DNA from: Streptomyces alboflavus
GTDB taxonomy: Bacteria; Actinomycetota; Actinomycetes; Streptomycetales; Streptomycetaceae
NCBI RefSeq assembly: GCF_000716675.1
Contig: NZ_JNXT01000007.1
Coordinates: forward strand, 1 to 64,000
Length of the DNA: 64,000 nt
Direction: 5' to 3'
Both the position numbers and the translations under genes were made by a program. Shown here in pieces: positions 24,619 through 33,500 of this stretch. The first letter of the stretch is position 1, and every line of letters starts with the position of its first letter. The notes below the pieces were generated by a model that worked only from the letters and a program-made list of their open reading frames with translations, ran no database searches and was not told where the DNA came from.

Positions 24619-25281
24619 ATGCCACCCCTGCCTCCGACCCCCCTCAACCCCCTCACCCCCGACCCGAACGTGCTGCACCCGATGCCGGACCAGCCGCGCG
24701 TGGTGCTCCTCCGCCCCCTGATCACCTCGCCGTTGATCGAGGCGGGCGAGTTCTCGTACTACGACGACCCGGACGACGCCACGGCCTTCGAGACCCGGAA
24801 CGTCCTCTACCACTACGGCCCGGAGAAGCTGGTCATCGGGAAGTTCTGCGCGCTCGGTGAGGGCGTGCGGTTCATCATGAACGGCGCCAACCACCGTATG
24901 GACGGCGCGTCCACCTTCCCGTTCCCGATCATGGGCGGCCCCTGGTCCGAGCACTTCGACCTGATCAGCGGCCTGCCAGGACGCGGCGACACGGTCATCG
25001 GCCACGACGTCTGGTTCGGCTACCGCACGATGGTGATGCCGGGCGTCCGCATCGGCCACGGCGCGATCATCGCCTCCGGCTCGGTGGTGGTCGACGACGT
25101 ACCCGACTACGGCATCGTCGGCGGCAACCCGGCCAAGCTCATCCGCCACCGCTACGACCCCAAGGACGTGGCCCGCCTCCTCGAACTCGCCTGGTGGGAC
25201 TGGCCCCTGGAGCACATCACCACCCACGTCCGCACCATCATGTCCGGCTCGGTCGACGCGCTGGAGGCGGCGGCTCCCTGA
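24619..25281 (+). CDS. Vat-type xenobiotic acetyltransferase (streptogramin A acetyltransferase family)
   Basis: A 220-residue left-handed beta-helix acetyltransferase. VLYHYGPEKLVIGKFCALGEGVRFIMNGANHRMDG is the Vat/CatB signature region, with the likely catalytic His at about residue 92, followed by hexapeptide repeats (TVIGHDVWFGYRTMVMPGVR, IGHGAIIASGSVVVDDVPDYGIVGGNPAKLI). Relatives use acetyl-CoA to inactivate streptogramin A or chloramphenicol; chromosomal homologues often have unknown substrates. ATG at 24619 follows GAGGAG; the Pro-rich first 12 residues are unusual. It is a possible intrinsic resistance gene. The next gene is an ECF sigma factor 104 bp away. Confidence 0.87.
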   Translation: MPPLPPTPLNPLTPDPNVLHPMPDQPRVVLLRPLITSPLIEAGEFSYYDDPDDATAFETRNVLYHYGPEKLVIGKFCALGEGVRFIMNGANHRMDGASTFPFPIMGGPWSEHFDLISGLPGRGDTVIGHDVWFGYRTMVMPGVRIGHGAIIASGSVVVDDVPDYGIVGGNPAKLIRHRYDPKDVARLLELAWWDWPLEHITTHVRTIMSGSVDALEAAAP

Positions 25282-25385
25282 ACCGGCCGTCGTGCCGGGG
25301 CGGCCCCGCGCCGCAGGGCTGGGGCCGCCCCCGTCCCCGCCGCCAGGGCTGACCCCGCCACCGCTGCCGGACTAGGATCCGGACC

Positions 25386-26333
25386 ATGGCCCCTCTGACC
25401 ATGGACGACGTCGACCGGTTCGAGGCCTCCAGGCCCCGCCTGGAGGCCATCGCCTACCGCCTCCTCGGCTCCTCGACCGAGGCCGAGGACGCCGTGCAGG
25501 ACACCTTCCTGCGCTGGCAGGGCGCCGACGTCGACCGCGTCGAGGTCCCCGAGGCCTGGCTGACGAAGGTCCTCACCAACCTGTGCCTCAACCAGCTCAC
25601 CTCGGCCCGCGCGCGCCGCGAGACCTACGTGGGCGAGTGGCTCCCCGAGCCCCTGCTCGCCGGTGACCCGATGCTGGGCCCCGCCGACACCGCCGAACAG
25701 CGCGAGTCGGTCTCGTACGCGGTCCTCACGGTCCTGGAGCGCCTCTCCCCCAACGAGCGTGCGGTGTACGTACTGCGGGAGGCCTTCGCGTACCCGCACC
25801 GCGAGATCGCCGAGATCCTGGACATCACCGACGCCGCCAGCCAGCAGCTCTTCCACCGCGCCAAGCAGCGGGTCGCGGACGGCAGGGCCCGCACCGACAT
25901 CGACGAGGCCGCGGCCCGGCGGGTCGTCGAGGAGTTCCTGGCGGCCGCGACCAGCGGCAACACCGACCAGCTCGTGCGGATGCTCACCGACGACGCCATC
26001 GCCATCGGTGACGGCGGCGGCAAGATCCCGGCCCGCGCGAAGCCGTTCGAAGGCGCGGTGGCGGTCGCGAAGTTCATGTGGGGCCTGTTCAAGCCCGGCA
26101 AGGCCAAGCGGGACTTCGTCGGCGGCACGGCCGAGGTGTACGCGACGACGGCCAACGGCGGCCCCGCCGCCGTGGCGGTCGTCGACGGCCGGGTCGTCGG
26201 CGTCCTGTGCCTGGAGGTCACCCCCGAGGGCATCACCGCGTTCCGCAACCAGGTCAACCCCGACAAGCTGGTCCGCGCGACCGAGCGCTGGGCGACCGAG
26301 GACCACGGAAACCCCCTGTTCAACGCCTTCTGA
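25386..26333 (+). CDS. ECF41-type sigma factor (SigJ) with SnoaL-like C-terminal domain
   Basis: A 315-residue ECF sigma factor. Sigma-2 contains RPRLEAIAYRLLGSSTEAED and DTFLRWQGAD, the linker holds YVGEWLPEPL (the conserved WLPEP of group ECF41), sigma-4 has RLSPNERAVYVLREAFAYPHREIAEIL, and the fused C-terminal SnoaL-like domain has the DGGGK motif and the NPDKL end typical of the group. That domain regulates the sigma factor from within, so no anti-sigma gene is needed. ECF41 factors are commonly linked to a neighbouring oxidoreductase; here an FAD oxidoreductase follows 157 bp later. ATG at 25386. Confidence 0.92.
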   Translation: MAPLTMDDVDRFEASRPRLEAIAYRLLGSSTEAEDAVQDTFLRWQGADVDRVEVPEAWLTKVLTNLCLNQLTSARARRETYVGEWLPEPLLAGDPMLGPADTAEQRESVSYAVLTVLERLSPNERAVYVLREAFAYPHREIAEILDITDAASQQLFHRAKQRVADGRARTDIDEAAARRVVEEFLAAATSGNTDQLVRMLTDDAIAIGDGGGKIPARAKPFEGAVAVAKFMWGLFKPGKAKRDFVGGTAEVYATTANGGPAAVAVVDGRVVGVLCLEVTPEGITAFRNQVNPDKLVRATERWATEDHGNPLFNAF

Positions 26334-26408
26334 CCCGTCCCGGCACCCTCGGCCCACACCACCTGGCCGCCCCCACCCCCTCATGTGACCTGCTTCACAC
26401 CACACCCC

Positions 26409-26436
26409 TGTCAGAAATCGCCGAGCCATCCGGTTC
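26409..26436 (+). promoter_or_regulatory. possible ECF41-type promoter before the FAD oxidoreductase
   Basis: TGTCAGA (26409-26415) differs by one base from the TGTCACA -35 element reported for ECF41 targets; CGGTTC follows after 15 bp where CGTC is expected. The match of the -10 is partial, so this is only a candidate. Confidence 0.35.
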
Positions 26437-26490
26437 AAGGTGCGAACCCCGCGGAAGAGCCGACGACGCGGAAGAGCCGAGACAGGGAGC

Positions 26491-27807
26491 ATGACCATGC
26501 AGCAGCACCGCATCATCGTCCTCGGAGCCGGATACACCGGAGCCTCCGCCGCCGGACGTCTCGCCAGGCGGCTGCACCGCGAGGACGTCACCATCACCCT
26601 CGTCAACGCCGAGCCCGACTTCGTCGAGCGCGTCCGCATGCACCAGGTGGCGGCCGGCCAGGACCTCAGGCCCCGGCCCTTCAGCGAGATGTTCGCGGGC
26701 ACGGGCGTGGCGCTGAAGCTGGCACGGGTGACCGCGGTCGACGTCGACCGCAAGACGGTCACCGTGACGGGAGCGAGGCCGACCGGGGAAGCCGGAGCAC
26801 CGGAGGGAGCGCCGGAGCCGGGGGAGACCCTGGAACCGGCGGAGGCCCTGGAACGGGCGGAGGCCCTGGAACCGACGGAGGCCCTGGAACCGACGGAGAC
26901 CCTGGAGTACGACACCCTCGTCTACGCCCTCGGCAGCGGTTGGAACAGCCAGGGAGTCCCCGGCACCGCCGAGTTCGCGGACCAGCTCGCGAGCCGCCCC
27001 GGCGCGCTCCGGCTGCGCGAGCGCCTGGCCCGCCTGGAGGCGGGGCAGTCCGTGGTCGTGGTCGGTGGCGGCCTGACGGGCCTTGAGGCCGCGACCGAGA
27101 TCGCCGAGGCCCGCCCGGACCTCGACGTCGCCCTCACCGCCCGCGGCGCACTCGGCGAGTGGCTCTCCCCGAAGGGCCGCGCCCACGTCCGCAAGGTCTT
27201 CGCCGGGCTCGGCATCACCGCGCACGAACACGCCGCGGTCACGGGTGTCGCGGCCGACCGTGTGACGACCGCGGACGGCACGTCCGTCCCGGCGGCCGTC
27301 ACCGTGTGGACCACCGGCTTCGCGGTCCACCCGATCGCGCGGGCCACGACCCTGAAGGTCACCGACACCGGCCAGATCATGGTCGACAGGACGATGCGCT
27401 CGCTCTCGCACCCCGATGTGTACGCGGTCGGCGACGCGGCCATGGCGATGGGCCCCGGCGACAAGCCGCTGCGCATGTCGTGCGCCACGGGCACCCCCAT
27501 GGCCTGGCAGGCCGCCGACGCGATCGCCGCCCGCCTGACCGGCGGCAAGATCCCCAAGACCCCGCTCCGCTACTTCAACCAGTGCGTCTCGCTGGGCCGC
27601 AAGGAGGGCCTGATCCAGTACGTCACGGCCGACGACCGCGCGGTCAGGACGGCCCTGACGGGCCGCTTCGCCGCCACGTACAAGGAACTGGTCTGCAAGA
27701 GCGCGGCCTGGGCCGTGGCCAACCCCACCCTCGGCCTCCCGAACCGCCGCCGCCGCGTCACGGCGGAGCGCCCCCAGCCCGCCACGACCGCCGAGGCGGC
27801 GGCCTGA
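26491..27807 (+). CDS. FAD-dependent oxidoreductase, NADH dehydrogenase-II/FSP1-like
   Basis: A 438-residue pyridine nucleotide-disulfide family enzyme. The FAD-binding Rossmann fold opens with RIIVLGAGYTGASAAGRLAR; the NAD-binding fold has SVVVVGGGLTGLEAATEIAE; the second FAD motif is HPDVYAVGDAAMA. The YDTLVYALGS strand is also present. It should pass electrons from NAD(P)H through FAD to a quinone or other acceptor. ATG at 26491 follows AGGGAGC. Between the two folds lies an Ala/Glu/Leu/Pro-rich insert (about residues 105-140) made by an 18-bp DNA repeat. It is the likely target of the ECF41 sigma factor encoded upstream. Confidence 0.9.
   Translation: MTMQQHRIIVLGAGYTGASAAGRLARRLHREDVTITLVNAEPDFVERVRMHQVAAGQDLRPRPFSEMFAGTGVALKLARVTAVDVDRKTVTVTGARPTGEAGAPEGAPEPGETLEPAEALERAEALEPTEALEPTETLEYDTLVYALGSGWNSQGVPGTAEFADQLASRPGALRLRERLARLEAGQSVVVVGGGLTGLEAATEIAEARPDLDVALTARGALGEWLSPKGRAHVRKVFAGLGITAHEHAAVTGVAADRVTTADGTSVPAAVTVWTTGFAVHPIARATTLKVTDTGQIMVDRTMRSLSHPDVYAVGDAAMAMGPGDKPLRMSCATGTPMAWQAADAIAARLTGGKIPKTPLRYFNQCVSLGRKEGLIQYVTADDRAVRTALTGRFAATYKELVCKSAAWAVANPTLGLPNRRRRVTAERPQPATTAEAAA
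26824..26910 (+). repeat. 18-bp in-frame minisatellite in the oxidoreductase gene
   Basis: Units of the type GAGGCCCTGGAACCGACG start at 26824, 26842, 26860 and 26878, with a partial fifth at 26896. The third and fourth are identical. They encode repeated EALEPT residues in a loop before the first YDTLVYALG strand. Confidence 0.85.
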
Positions 27808-27930
27808 ACGACCGAACGCCAGAGGCCGTCCAGAGGCCCTGCGGAACAATCCGTGGGGCCTTCGGCCAACGGTGCGCTCGGCAGGATCCGGCCGTGATCG
27901 CGTGAATCCCCGGGCCCTGACTTGTGCGGG

Positions 27931-28425
27931 CTAGGTTGCGCCGGGCAGTCCCAGGGCGACCAGGAGGGCTGAGGAGAGTTCTTCCGCGAACAGGGCCGAC
28001 CCGGTGAGCGTCTGCCGGATGGCTCTCTCGTCGGGCGTCAGCCCCGCGGCGGCCGACCAGGCGAGCGCGCCGGCCACGACGGGTTCGACGGGGAAGTGCT
28101 CCAGAGGTATCTCGTAGCTCTCCGCCGTCTCCCGGTTGAGCAGGCCCTCCCAGCTGTCGCCGTCCGGCGTGCGGGCCTCGATGAAACCCACATCGCTGTC
28201 GAAGAAGGACACCATGACGGCCGGTGTCCCCGTCCGCTCGACGAGATGCGCGAGGCTGCGCCGTCCGGCGTCGGCGAAGTCCGTGACCTGCCAGCCCTCC
28301 GCCAACGCCTCCGTATCGTCGACGCCCGTGAACCCGGCTTCCCGCATGAGCTGGTGCAGTTCCCCCGTGGACCGGGTCGTCTCCCCCGCGGACCGGGTCG
28401 TCAGTGACCCGCCTGAATTCCCCAT
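27931..28425 (-). CDS. uncharacterised acidic protein
   Basis: A 164-residue protein without a family I recognise. After a repeated TTRSxGE leader (an 18-bp DNA repeat near 28365-28400) comes a mixed alpha/beta region: LMREAGFTGVDDTEALAEGW, ERTGTPAVMVSFFDSDVGFI, SYEIPLEHFPVEPVVAGALA and a helical end LTPDERAIRQTLTGSALFAE. It has no signal peptide or membrane span and is probably a soluble cytoplasmic protein. ATG at 28425. It diverges from the GNAT gene with 61 bp between the starts. Coding bias supports it as a real gene. Confidence 0.6.
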   Translation of the reverse strand: MGNSGGSLTTRSAGETTRSTGELHQLMREAGFTGVDDTEALAEGWQVTDFADAGRRSLAHLVERTGTPAVMVSFFDSDVGFIEARTPDGDSWEGLLNRETAESYEIPLEHFPVEPVVAGALAWSAAAGLTPDERAIRQTLTGSALFAEELSSALLVALGLPGAT

Positions 28426-28486
28426 GGCCCGAAAGCTAGCCGATGCCTCTGACAAGCCCGCCGTTTCCTTCGGCAGGATGGGCGCC

Positions 28487-29020
28487 ATGACCGAGATCCG
28501 CACACCCCGCCTCCTTCTGCGTCGCTGGCATGACGACGACCTCGCGCCGATGGCCGACATCAACGCGGACCCGAGGGTCATGCGCTGGATCGGCGACGGC
28601 TCGGTGCGCGACCTGGACCACACCGCGGAGGCGATCGAGCGGTGGGAGGAGGAGTGGGACGAGGAGGGCTTCGGGCTCTTCGCCGTCGAACTGCTGGCCT
28701 CGGGTGAACTGGCAGGCTTCACGGGTCTGTCCGTGCCGGAGTTCCTGCCGGAGGTACTGCCCGCCGTGGCGATCAGCTGGCGGCTCGGCTCACAGTTCTG
28801 GGGCCAGGGATACGCCTCCGAAGCCGCCCACGCCACGCTGGAGTTCGCGCTCCAGGACCGCGGCCTCGACCGCGTCATCAGCATCAACCGGGTGGGTGAC
28901 ACCGCCTCCGAGAACATCATCCGCAAGCTCGGCATGGTGCCCGAGCGGGAGACGACGCACCCGGAGTACGCCCATCCCCTACGGGTTCACACCATCGACC
29001 TCACCGAGTTCCAGGCATGA
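28487..29020 (+). CDS. GNAT family N-acetyltransferase (RimJ/RimL-like)
   Basis: A 177-residue acetyltransferase of the Acetyltransf_3 type: MTEIRTPRLLLRRWHDDDLA at the start, VAISWRLGSQFWGQGYASEA carrying the acetyl-CoA pyrophosphate loop (QxxGxA/G form), and SINRVGDTASENIIRKLGMV, the conserved N-x-x-S-x-x-x-xxK-x-G element. The length is that of a single complete GNAT domain. Such enzymes acetylate ribosomal protein N termini, metabolites or drugs; the substrate is unknown. ATG at 28487. A strong bidirectional terminator follows, shared with the convergent tRNA-Arg gene. Confidence 0.9.
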   Translation: MTEIRTPRLLLRRWHDDDLAPMADINADPRVMRWIGDGSVRDLDHTAEAIERWEEEWDEEGFGLFAVELLASGELAGFTGLSVPEFLPEVLPAVAISWRLGSQFWGQGYASEAAHATLEFALQDRGLDRVISINRVGDTASENIIRKLGMVPERETTHPEYAHPLRVHTIDLTEFQA

Positions 29021-29097
29021 AGCCAGTCGCACCATCGATCCAAGGATCACACTGGCAACGGCCGGATTCCCCCGGCCTCCCCAAGCTCCCAGCAACG

Positions 29098-29129
29098 CAA
29101 GAGGCCCCGGATCTCTCCGGGGCCTCTTG
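29098..29129. terminator. bidirectional terminator between GNAT gene and tRNA-Arg
   Basis: CAAGAGGCCCCGGA (29098-29111) pairs perfectly with TCCGGGGCCTCTTG (29116-29129) around TCTC. It serves the plus-strand GNAT gene and the minus-strand tRNA-Arg. Confidence 0.8.
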
Positions 29130-29135
29130 TCTGTG

Positions 29136-29208
29136 TGCACTCGGCAGGATTCGAACCTGCAACCTTCTGATCCGTAGTCAGATGCTCTATCCGTTAAGCT
29201 ACGAGTGC
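29136..29208 (-). tRNA. tRNA-Arg (anticodon ACG)
   Basis: Reading the minus strand, a 73-nt cloverleaf begins GCACTCG and ends CGAGTGC plus discriminator A. The anticodon loop CTACGGA sits on a TCTGA/TCAGA stem, giving anticodon ACG; the T arm carries GGTTCGAATCC. CCA is not encoded. Confidence 0.95.
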
Positions 29209-29437
29209 TTGATTCTTCTGTTGTGTTGCTCTTCCTTCCGGGCTTTTCGCCCCGGTCGGCGTTGCGGGAACAACATTACATGACCTGCGCCGTGAGGCGA
29301 AATCCGTTTCCCGCACCCACTCTGACCTGCGGAAATGACTCCTGCGACCAGGGGGCGCGGCGAGGCTGGGTGATCTTGAGGTGGGCTTCCGGTGACCCTC
29401 ACGGGTGAGTCGCCGCGGGCGCGTCGCGCGGAAACGA

Positions 29438-29469
29438 CCGAAGCCCCGGTCGGATGACCGGGGCTTCGG
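29438..29469. terminator. terminator downstream of tRNA-Ser(GCT)
   Basis: CCGAAGCCCCGGTC (29438-29451) pairs perfectly with GACCGGGGCTTCGG (29456-29469) around GGAT. It lies just past the 3' end of the minus-strand tRNA-Ser. Confidence 0.8.
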
Positions 29470-29478
29470 ATCGTGGTG

Positions 29479-29569
29479 CGGAGGCGGAGGGATTTGAACC
29501 CTCGATGGGCTTTAAGACCCAAACCGCATTAGCAGTGCGGCGCCATAGACCGGACTAGGCGACGCCTCC
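29479..29569 (-). tRNA. tRNA-Ser (anticodon GCT)
   Basis: Reading the minus strand, a 91-nt molecule starts GGAGGCG and ends CGCCTCC plus G, with a long variable arm as in class II tRNAs. The loop CTGCTAA gives anticodon GCT; the T loop is GGTTCAAATCC. CCA is not encoded. Confidence 0.95.
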
Positions 29570-29766
29570 CAACCTGCAATCCCGCGCGAGCGCGGGGGTG
29601 CGTGCAGATGATGACACAGCCTGGGGGCGCGTCACCAATCGCGGCCTCCACGGTACTAGTCGGGCGGCCCGCAGAGCAAAGCGTAAAACGGGGCCGCAAC
29701 GCGGTGGGGGCGGTGGCGTTAGAGGCGGTAGGTACCAGCCGGAACCGCGTCCCTCAGGGAGATCCC

Positions 29767-30348
29767 ATGAAGCTGTCCACACCGCGCCGCCTCCTGTTCA
29801 CCGCCGCCACGTCCGTCGCCGCGTCCTTCGCCGCCCTCACCGCGCTCCCCGCCGTGGCGCACGCGGACCACCTCGGCGGCAGCCACCTCGGCACGGGCGG
29901 CCCGAGTGCCGTCAGCCCCCTCGGCACGGGGAACCTCGGCGCCGTCGGCCGCGCCGTCGACAACGCCACCGGCCCCATCGGCGGCCACACCGTCGACCGT
30001 CCCGCCGCCGACCGGCTGAGCATCACGGTCAACGCAGACGGCGCGGACGGCGCGGACGGCGCGGGCGACAGGGCGTACACCCTGGAGTGCGCCCCCACGG
30101 GCGGCACGCACCCTTCGCCCAGTGACGCGTGCGAACGTCTTGATCAGCTCGCGAAGGAGGGCGTGAACCCGTTCCAGGAGGTCCCGCGCGACGCCGCGTG
30201 CACCCAGCAGTACGGCGGCCCGGAGACCGCCCGCGTCCAGGGCACCTGGCAGGGGCGCCCCGTCGACACGACCTTCTCGCGCACCGACGGCTGCCAGATC
30301 TCGCGGTGGAACACCCTCGTGCCCGTCCTGCCCGCGAACGGCGGTTGA
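29767..30348 (+). CDS. SSI-family (subtilisin inhibitor-like) secreted protease inhibitor
   Basis: A 193-residue secreted protein. A Sec signal (KLSTPRRLLFTAATSVAASFAALTALPAVAHA) ends near residue 32. About 55 extra residues rich in Gly and Thr precede an SSI domain with YTLECAPTGGTHPSPSDACE, AACTQQYGGPETARVQGTWQ and TTFSRTDGCQISRWNTLVPV. All four disulfide Cys are present. Aligned with classic SSI, where the reactive bond follows MCPMVY, the P1 position appears to be Gln147, not Met or Lys, so inhibition of subtilisin or trypsin is doubtful. ATG at 29767 follows AGGGAG. Precedes the giant PAS/receiver gene by 243 bp. Confidence 0.87.
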   Translation: MKLSTPRRLLFTAATSVAASFAALTALPAVAHADHLGGSHLGTGGPSAVSPLGTGNLGAVGRAVDNATGPIGGHTVDRPAADRLSITVNADGADGADGAGDRAYTLECAPTGGTHPSPSDACERLDQLAKEGVNPFQEVPRDAACTQQYGGPETARVQGTWQGRPVDTTFSRTDGCQISRWNTLVPVLPANGG

Positions 30349-30591
30349 TGCGGACCCGCGGCGGGCGGCGCGACAGGCGAGGCGTCGCAACCTTGACCGA
30401 AGGGTGGTTCGCGACCCTTCCGTGACCAGGGACTACTGAAGGCTCACAGCTTCTGCGTGCGACCTCCCTCTCATCCGGCGTCGCGCCCGCAACCACTCCC
30501 CGTAGACTCCCTCCCGTGACACGCCGCGAGCCGAGAGGCAAGATGGCTCGGGCGGTCAGCAAGATGCGGTAATCAGGGAGGAAGCGTCGTC

Positions 30592-33500
30592 GTGAGCAGC
30601 AGGCCATCCCGAGGCGCTGCTCGCCTCGCAGCCATACTCGACGCGCTCCCGGACGCGCTGGTGCTGGTCAACGCCAACGGGACCGTCGTGAACGCGAACG
30701 CGATCGCGCTCGAGGCCTTCGAGGCGCCAGGCACCGCGCTCGTGGGGCGCGGACTGCTCGATCTGCTGCCGGAGTTCGACTCCCGGCTGATCCCCGGCTC
30801 GATGCGCCGACCGGACACCACGGACGAACGCGGACGTACCAAGCCGAAGCGGATGATCGCCCGCCGCACCGACGGCAACGAGTTCCCCGTCGAGGTCACC
30901 AGCTCGAACCTGGAAGACAGCCGGCACGCGTACGACGACCGGTTCGGCAGCCAGGGCGGGTACGGCGGCTACGGCAGCGACGAGATGCTGATGATCGTCG
31001 TCCGCGATCTGTCGGGCGCGCTCAACACCGAGGCCGAACTCGCCCGTTCGCAGCGGCAGACCGAGATGATCCTGCGGGCCGCGGCGGAAGGCGTCGTCGG
31101 CACCGACACCGACGGGCGCGTCGTGCTCGTGAACCCCGCCGCCGCCCAGATACTCGGCTTCCGCGCCAGCGACCTCGGCGGCCAGGAGCTGCACCCCCTC
31201 GTCCTGCACTCGCGCGCCGACGGCGAACCCTTCCCGTACGACGAGTCCCCGCTCGCGGACACCCTGCGCTCCGGCCGCAAGCACCGCGTGCGCGGGCAGG
31301 TCCTGTGGTCCAAGAGCGGCGAGAAGGTCTCCGTCGACCTGACGACGGCCCCCGTGCGCGACGGCGACCAGCTCGTCGGCGCGGTCATGACGTTCACCGA
31401 CCGGCGGCCCTACGACGCCCTCTCCGAGAAGTACGAGGCGGCGCTCGCCCGGCACGCCGAGGAGCTGTCGGAGGCCGCCGAGCTGCGCGAGGAGGAACTC
31501 GCCGCCGAGCAGGAGCGGTACGCGGCGCTCGCCGAGCGCGAGAAGGACCGCCACGAGGAGCTGGCCGAGCGCGAGCAGTCGCGGTACGAGGCCCTCGCCG
31601 CGCGGCACAGCCAGCTCGTCGCCGTCCTCGACCAGTCGCTGCGCGGCCCCCTCGACGAACTGCGCCGCGAACTGTCCGCGCTCGCCGCCGACGACGCGGG
31701 CCAGCTCTGGCCCGAGGCCAACCAGGTGCTCCACCATCTGTCGGCCGGATACGCCCGGATGACGACGCTCGTCGACAACGTCCTCGGCTACCAGCGCCTC
31801 CAGGCCGGCACCGACCAGCTGTCCCGCACGGCCGTCCCGCTCGACGCCGTCGTCGCCGCCGGTGTCGACGGTGCCGTCGAGCTGATCGGCCCAGGACGCG
31901 CCCAGTTCGCCGTGCACGCGCCGCCGATCGAGGTCGAGGTGGACGCACGCCGCCTCGCCACCGCGCTGGCCCATCTGATCGCCGACGTCGCCGGAATCGA
32001 CGCCACCGGCAACACCCGCGCGGGGGCCGCCGTTCCGGGCGCCCCCGGAGGGCAGGCCGGTTACGTGGACTCGACGGTCGTCGTGGCAGCGGCCCAGCGC
32101 GGCGAGGTCGTCCGCATCGAGGTCCGCGGGCCGTACTCCGGCGGGGACCCGGTGCACGAGCCCGTCGTACGCGGCATCGTCGAGGCCCACGGAGGTGTGC
32201 TCCAGACGCACGAGGTGCCGGGCATGAACGGCAACGCGTACGTCCTCGAGGTCCCCATGGGCGACAGCGCGAGCGCCATCGCGGCGGGCGCTGTCGGTTT
32301 TCCGGTGTCTACGGAGACTGCTGGTTCGGGTGCGCAGGTGCCCGCACAGGGGGCGGGTCCTTCCGGGGGCGCGGGCGGTACGTCCGGCGGGACCGGAGGC
32401 GGACGTCGGCGGGCCCGGCGGTCCTCGGTGGACTCGTTCCTGGACAGTGAGGTCCCTGGGGATGACGGTGGCTCGGCCGCTGCCTCCGGGGACGCCGGTT
32501 CGGGTGCGGCGGGCGATGACACGGGGTCCGTGGAGGCCGCTGGGTCCGGGACCGGGTCTGGTTCCGGTTCCGGTTCCGGTGGGACCGGGCGGCGCAGGCG
32601 GCGCGCTGTGGCCGAGGGGCCTGCGAGTGGCGGCTCGGACGTGGTTGCGGGTGCGGGTGCGGGTGCCGGGGGCTGTGGTGGATCCGGTGACACGTCGGGC
32701 GGTACGTCCGGGGGTGCGGGCGGCACCGGACGGCGTCGAGGACGGCCGAGTCCGGCCGAGGGTGCCGTGATGACGGCGGCCGAGCACGCGGCCGGGTCGG
32801 CGGCCTTGGGCCAGGCCGTGCCGCCGCAGGGAGTGCCGTCGCAGGCCGGTCCGATGTCGACGGAGGTCGCCGTGGCGTCCGGTCGGCGGGCCCGGCGCGG
32901 CGGTGAGCAGCAGGCGCTGGCCGCGCTGCCTTCGGGGACGGGCCAGGCGGCCGGTCCGGAGGCGGGTGCGTCCGGCGCGGCCGGGAACGAGGGCGCGGAT
33001 CCGCGTACCGGTGGCCGACGGGCCCGGCGCGCGCTGGCCGCGGCCCGGGAGCGTGCCGCCGCGGAGGAGGCCTCCAGCGGGCGGGTGTTCGCGCTGCCCC
33101 CGGCCGAGGCGGACCGCGAGGAGGGCAACGGCGCGCCCGGCCGGGCCGAGCAGGTGGGCGGGGCGGCGCAGGAGGGTGCGCTTCAGGGGGGTGGCCCGCA
33201 CGGTGGTGTGCCCCAGGGAGGCGTGCCTCAGGGCGGCGTGCCGCAGGGAGGCGTGCCGCAGGGAGGCGTGCCGCAGGGCGGGCCCGGGCAGTTGGGCGCC
33301 GCGCGCGGTGGGTCCGTGCAGGTCGGCGCCTCGGTGAACGTACCGGCGGGCGTGCAGGCAGGACTTCAGGCGGGGGGCCGTGGTGGCGTACCCGCGCAGG
33401 GCGGTGCGCCGGAGGCGCAGGCGCAGGTCCAGGAGAGTGTGACCGCGGGGGCGCAGGGGGCTCGGTCCGTGGGCGCGCAGGGTGCGCGGGCGGCGGGTGC

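Noticed and set aside
29136..29569. tRNA pair considered as integration site of a mobile element
   Set aside because: No integrase, direct repeat of the tRNA 3' end or change of base composition is present nearby.
33202..33276. 15-bp repeats considered as regulatory iterons
   Set aside because: They encode GGVPQ units in phase within a long low-complexity coding region, so a coding origin is simpler.
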